Assembly (NCBI GenBank): GCA_007126995.1
Contig: SLAD01000338.1
Span: 1-6,663, forward strand
Source: Kiritimatiellia bacterium
GTDB lineage: Bacteria > Verrucomicrobiota > Kiritimatiellia > SLAD01
DNA length: 6,663 nucleotides
Direction of reading: 5' to 3'
Shown: positions 5,489-6,663 of the stretch, piece after piece
Layout of the letters: every line of letters begins with the position of its first letter
How positions within the stretch are numbered: the first letter of the stretch is position 1
Program-made: the position numbers and the translations under genes
Notes under the pieces: generated by a model
What the model was told of the DNA's origin: nothing
Databases searched by the model: none
Seen by the model: the letters and a program-made list of their open reading frames with translations, nothing else

Positions 5489-6663
5489 ATGCGCAACAAT
5501 ATTTTCCAGATAGCCAGCATATGGTGTTTCGTGCTCGGGGTGTGCGTCGCCTCAGGGCGGGATACCGCTCGCACCGGTGAAGCGGTCGTGGTCGAGGTGG
5601 CGGGCCGAGCGCAGGCCCGCGTTTACGTGGGCCCTGTGCACGAAGGCCGAACCGAGGTCAAAAAACTCTTTTCCGGTGCGGCCATTGGGGAACGCGCCCA
5701 GATCATGACAGACCGTAACGGGCACTGTTGCTTGGTGTTGACGCCAGGCGCGCTGGTTCATGTCGGTCCGCACTCCTCGCTAACCATTGAAGAGATTCGC
5801 GTATCCTCGACCGGTTTGCCACGAAATGAGGCTGATCTAGTGCGTCGCGTCGTGATCCGGCTGGAGCGTGGACGGATCTATGTTAATGCGGGTGTCCCGA
5901 CACCATCGTTCGAGTTAGAGGTGATCATGCCGGAGGGGCGCATCGTCTCGAACGGCGGACTATTCAGTGTGGCGCAGGCCGAGCAGGGCTGGAGCATTGT
6001 GCAGGAGCAATACGAGGTCAATGTCATCACCACGGCTGGCGATGCGCTCGAGTTGAGCGAGGGCAATGCCGCTCTCCTGCATACGAGAGGCGTGTTGGAA
6101 GATGATGAGCCACCTGCTTGGTTGCATCGATTTGTACTGTGTCGCGACATATTCCGTGACATCGAACCCTTTTTCCATGTGATCCGTGGATATGATCGTG
6201 GCGGCATCGCGCAGTATCTGGGATTGGATGGACCGCCGATCTATCTCGGCGCTCAAGGCTTGGTGGTTGACGTCAGCCCGGCGTTCCGGTTGCCGGTGGC
6301 GGCAACCGCGGCGCCGATCGTCCCCGCGCCGTTAACGGTCGGGGATGGCCGACGATGGTCGGAAGACCGGATTTGGCGCTGGTGGGACGATGTGGGCGTG
6401 ATTCGGGGCGTGAATTACATTCAGAGCACGGCCGTGAACTCGACCGAGATGTGGATGGAAGAGTCCTTCGGTCTGGATCTAATCGACGAGGAGCTTGCCT
6501 TGGCCCAGGCGGCCGGCTACACGGCGGTGCGCGTGATCTTGCAGCATGCTGTCTGGGACGCCGATCCGGACGGATTTTTGGATCGATTGGACGAGTTTTT
6601 GGGCGTGGCCGCAGACAATGGCTTGAGCGTTGTGCCCGTTTTGTTTGATGACTTGAACCGTGC
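5489..6663 (+). CDS. Exported FecR-domain protein fused to a glycoside-hydrolase-like barrel (3' end beyond window)
   Basis: The frame is open from the ATG at 5489 to the window edge: 391 codons, no stop, so the gene is partial. MRNNIFQIASIWCFVLGVCVASG is a probable signal peptide with little positive charge. Residues about 35-200 look like a FecR-type domain: a small beta-rich unit with 'AAIGERAQIMTDRNGHCCLVL', 'GALVHVGPHSSLTIEEI' and 'RRVVIRLERGRIYV', the pattern of surface-sensor FecR proteins (threshold, display score, strand repeats). After a linker, residues about 296-391 read GVIRGVNYIQSTAVNSTEMW, LAQAAGYTAVRVILQHAVWDADPDGF and LSVVPVLFDDLNR. This is the opening of a (beta/alpha)8 glycoside hydrolase related to cellulase/xylanase-annotated proteins (RGVNYxPS...E.W; GxxxVRVxL; VxxVLFD). 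The catalytic acids would lie beyond the window, so activity and substrate cannot be stated. Its Shine-Dalgarno (TGGA) is weak; coupling to the upstream peptide gene, 17 bases away, is likely. Confidence 0.75.
   Translation, partial: MRNNIFQIASIWCFVLGVCVASGRDTARTGEAVVVEVAGRAQARVYVGPVHEGRTEVKKLFSGAAIGERAQIMTDRNGHCCLVLTPGALVHVGPHSSLTIEEIRVSSTGLPRNEADLVRRVVIRLERGRIYVNAGVPTPSFELEVIMPEGRIVSNGGLFSVAQAEQGWSIVQEQYEVNVITTAGDALELSEGNAALLHTRGVLEDDEPPAWLHRFVLCRDIFRDIEPFFHVIRGYDRGGIAQYLGLDGPPIYLGAQGLVVDVSPAFRLPVAATAAPIVPAPLTVGDGRRWSEDRIWRWWDDVGVIRGVNYIQSTAVNSTEMWMEESFGLDLIDEELALAQAAGYTAVRVILQHAVWDADPDGFLDRLDEFLGVAADNGLSVVPVLFDDLNR

Noticed and set aside
5182..5574. Minus-strand open frame over the peptide gene
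   Set aside because: It crosses the T-tract intergenic region and both plus-strand starts, has a basic, low-complexity translation, and lacks a plausible ribosome binding site; the plus-strand peptide frame is better supported.
1..6663. CRISPR arrays, tRNA or rRNA genes, insertion sequences
   Set aside because: No regularly spaced direct repeats, no tRNA cloverleaf or rRNA-like stretch and no transposase-like frame or terminal inverted repeats were seen.

Overview
The window looks like a stretch of a GC-rich bacterial chromosome that codes mostly for large secreted proteins. The style points to the Verrucomicrobiota/Kiritimatiellota group: secreted multidomain proteins with Calx-beta-like and fibronectin-like repeats, a calcium-binding 'DxDGDGxPDxWE' linker, and a short C-terminal 'YxV..S.L....W' domain. 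This assignment is inference from protein style. No rRNA or other phylogenetic marker is present.

Layout. Positions 2-61 may hold the last 19 codons of a plus-strand gene running in from the left. Positions 62-341 are non-coding, with two repeat-like remnants. Positions 342-1578 on the minus strand carry a surface/secreted-type protein with two tandem FN3-like repeats and a C-terminal beta domain. It is split by a frameshift near 690-715 and has no signal peptide, so it is probably a decayed gene or contains a sequence error. Positions 1579-1780 are a divergent intergenic region. Positions 1781-5152 on the plus strand encode a complete, very large (about 1,123 residues) secreted protein with an endonuclease/exonuclease/phosphatase (EEP) domain, preceded by three Calx-beta-like domains and followed by beta domains and a calcium-binding linker. 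Positions 5153-5294 are intergenic with T-tracts.

Positions 5295-5471 hold a 58-codon gene for a peptide with a YxxPxI leader and a Cys-, Asp-, Gly-rich tail, resembling a RiPP (ribosomally made, modified peptide) precursor. Only 17 bases later, from 5489 to the right edge, lies a reading frame for an exported protein that joins a FecR-like domain to the start of a glycoside-hydrolase-like barrel. The gene is cut by the window edge.

The EEP protein and the right-hand operon are consistent with an extracellular polymer-degrading lifestyle. The most interesting item is the small peptide and its tight pairing with the FecR/hydrolase fusion. No maturation enzyme is visible here, so whether this is a peptide-modification system depends on what lies to the right.
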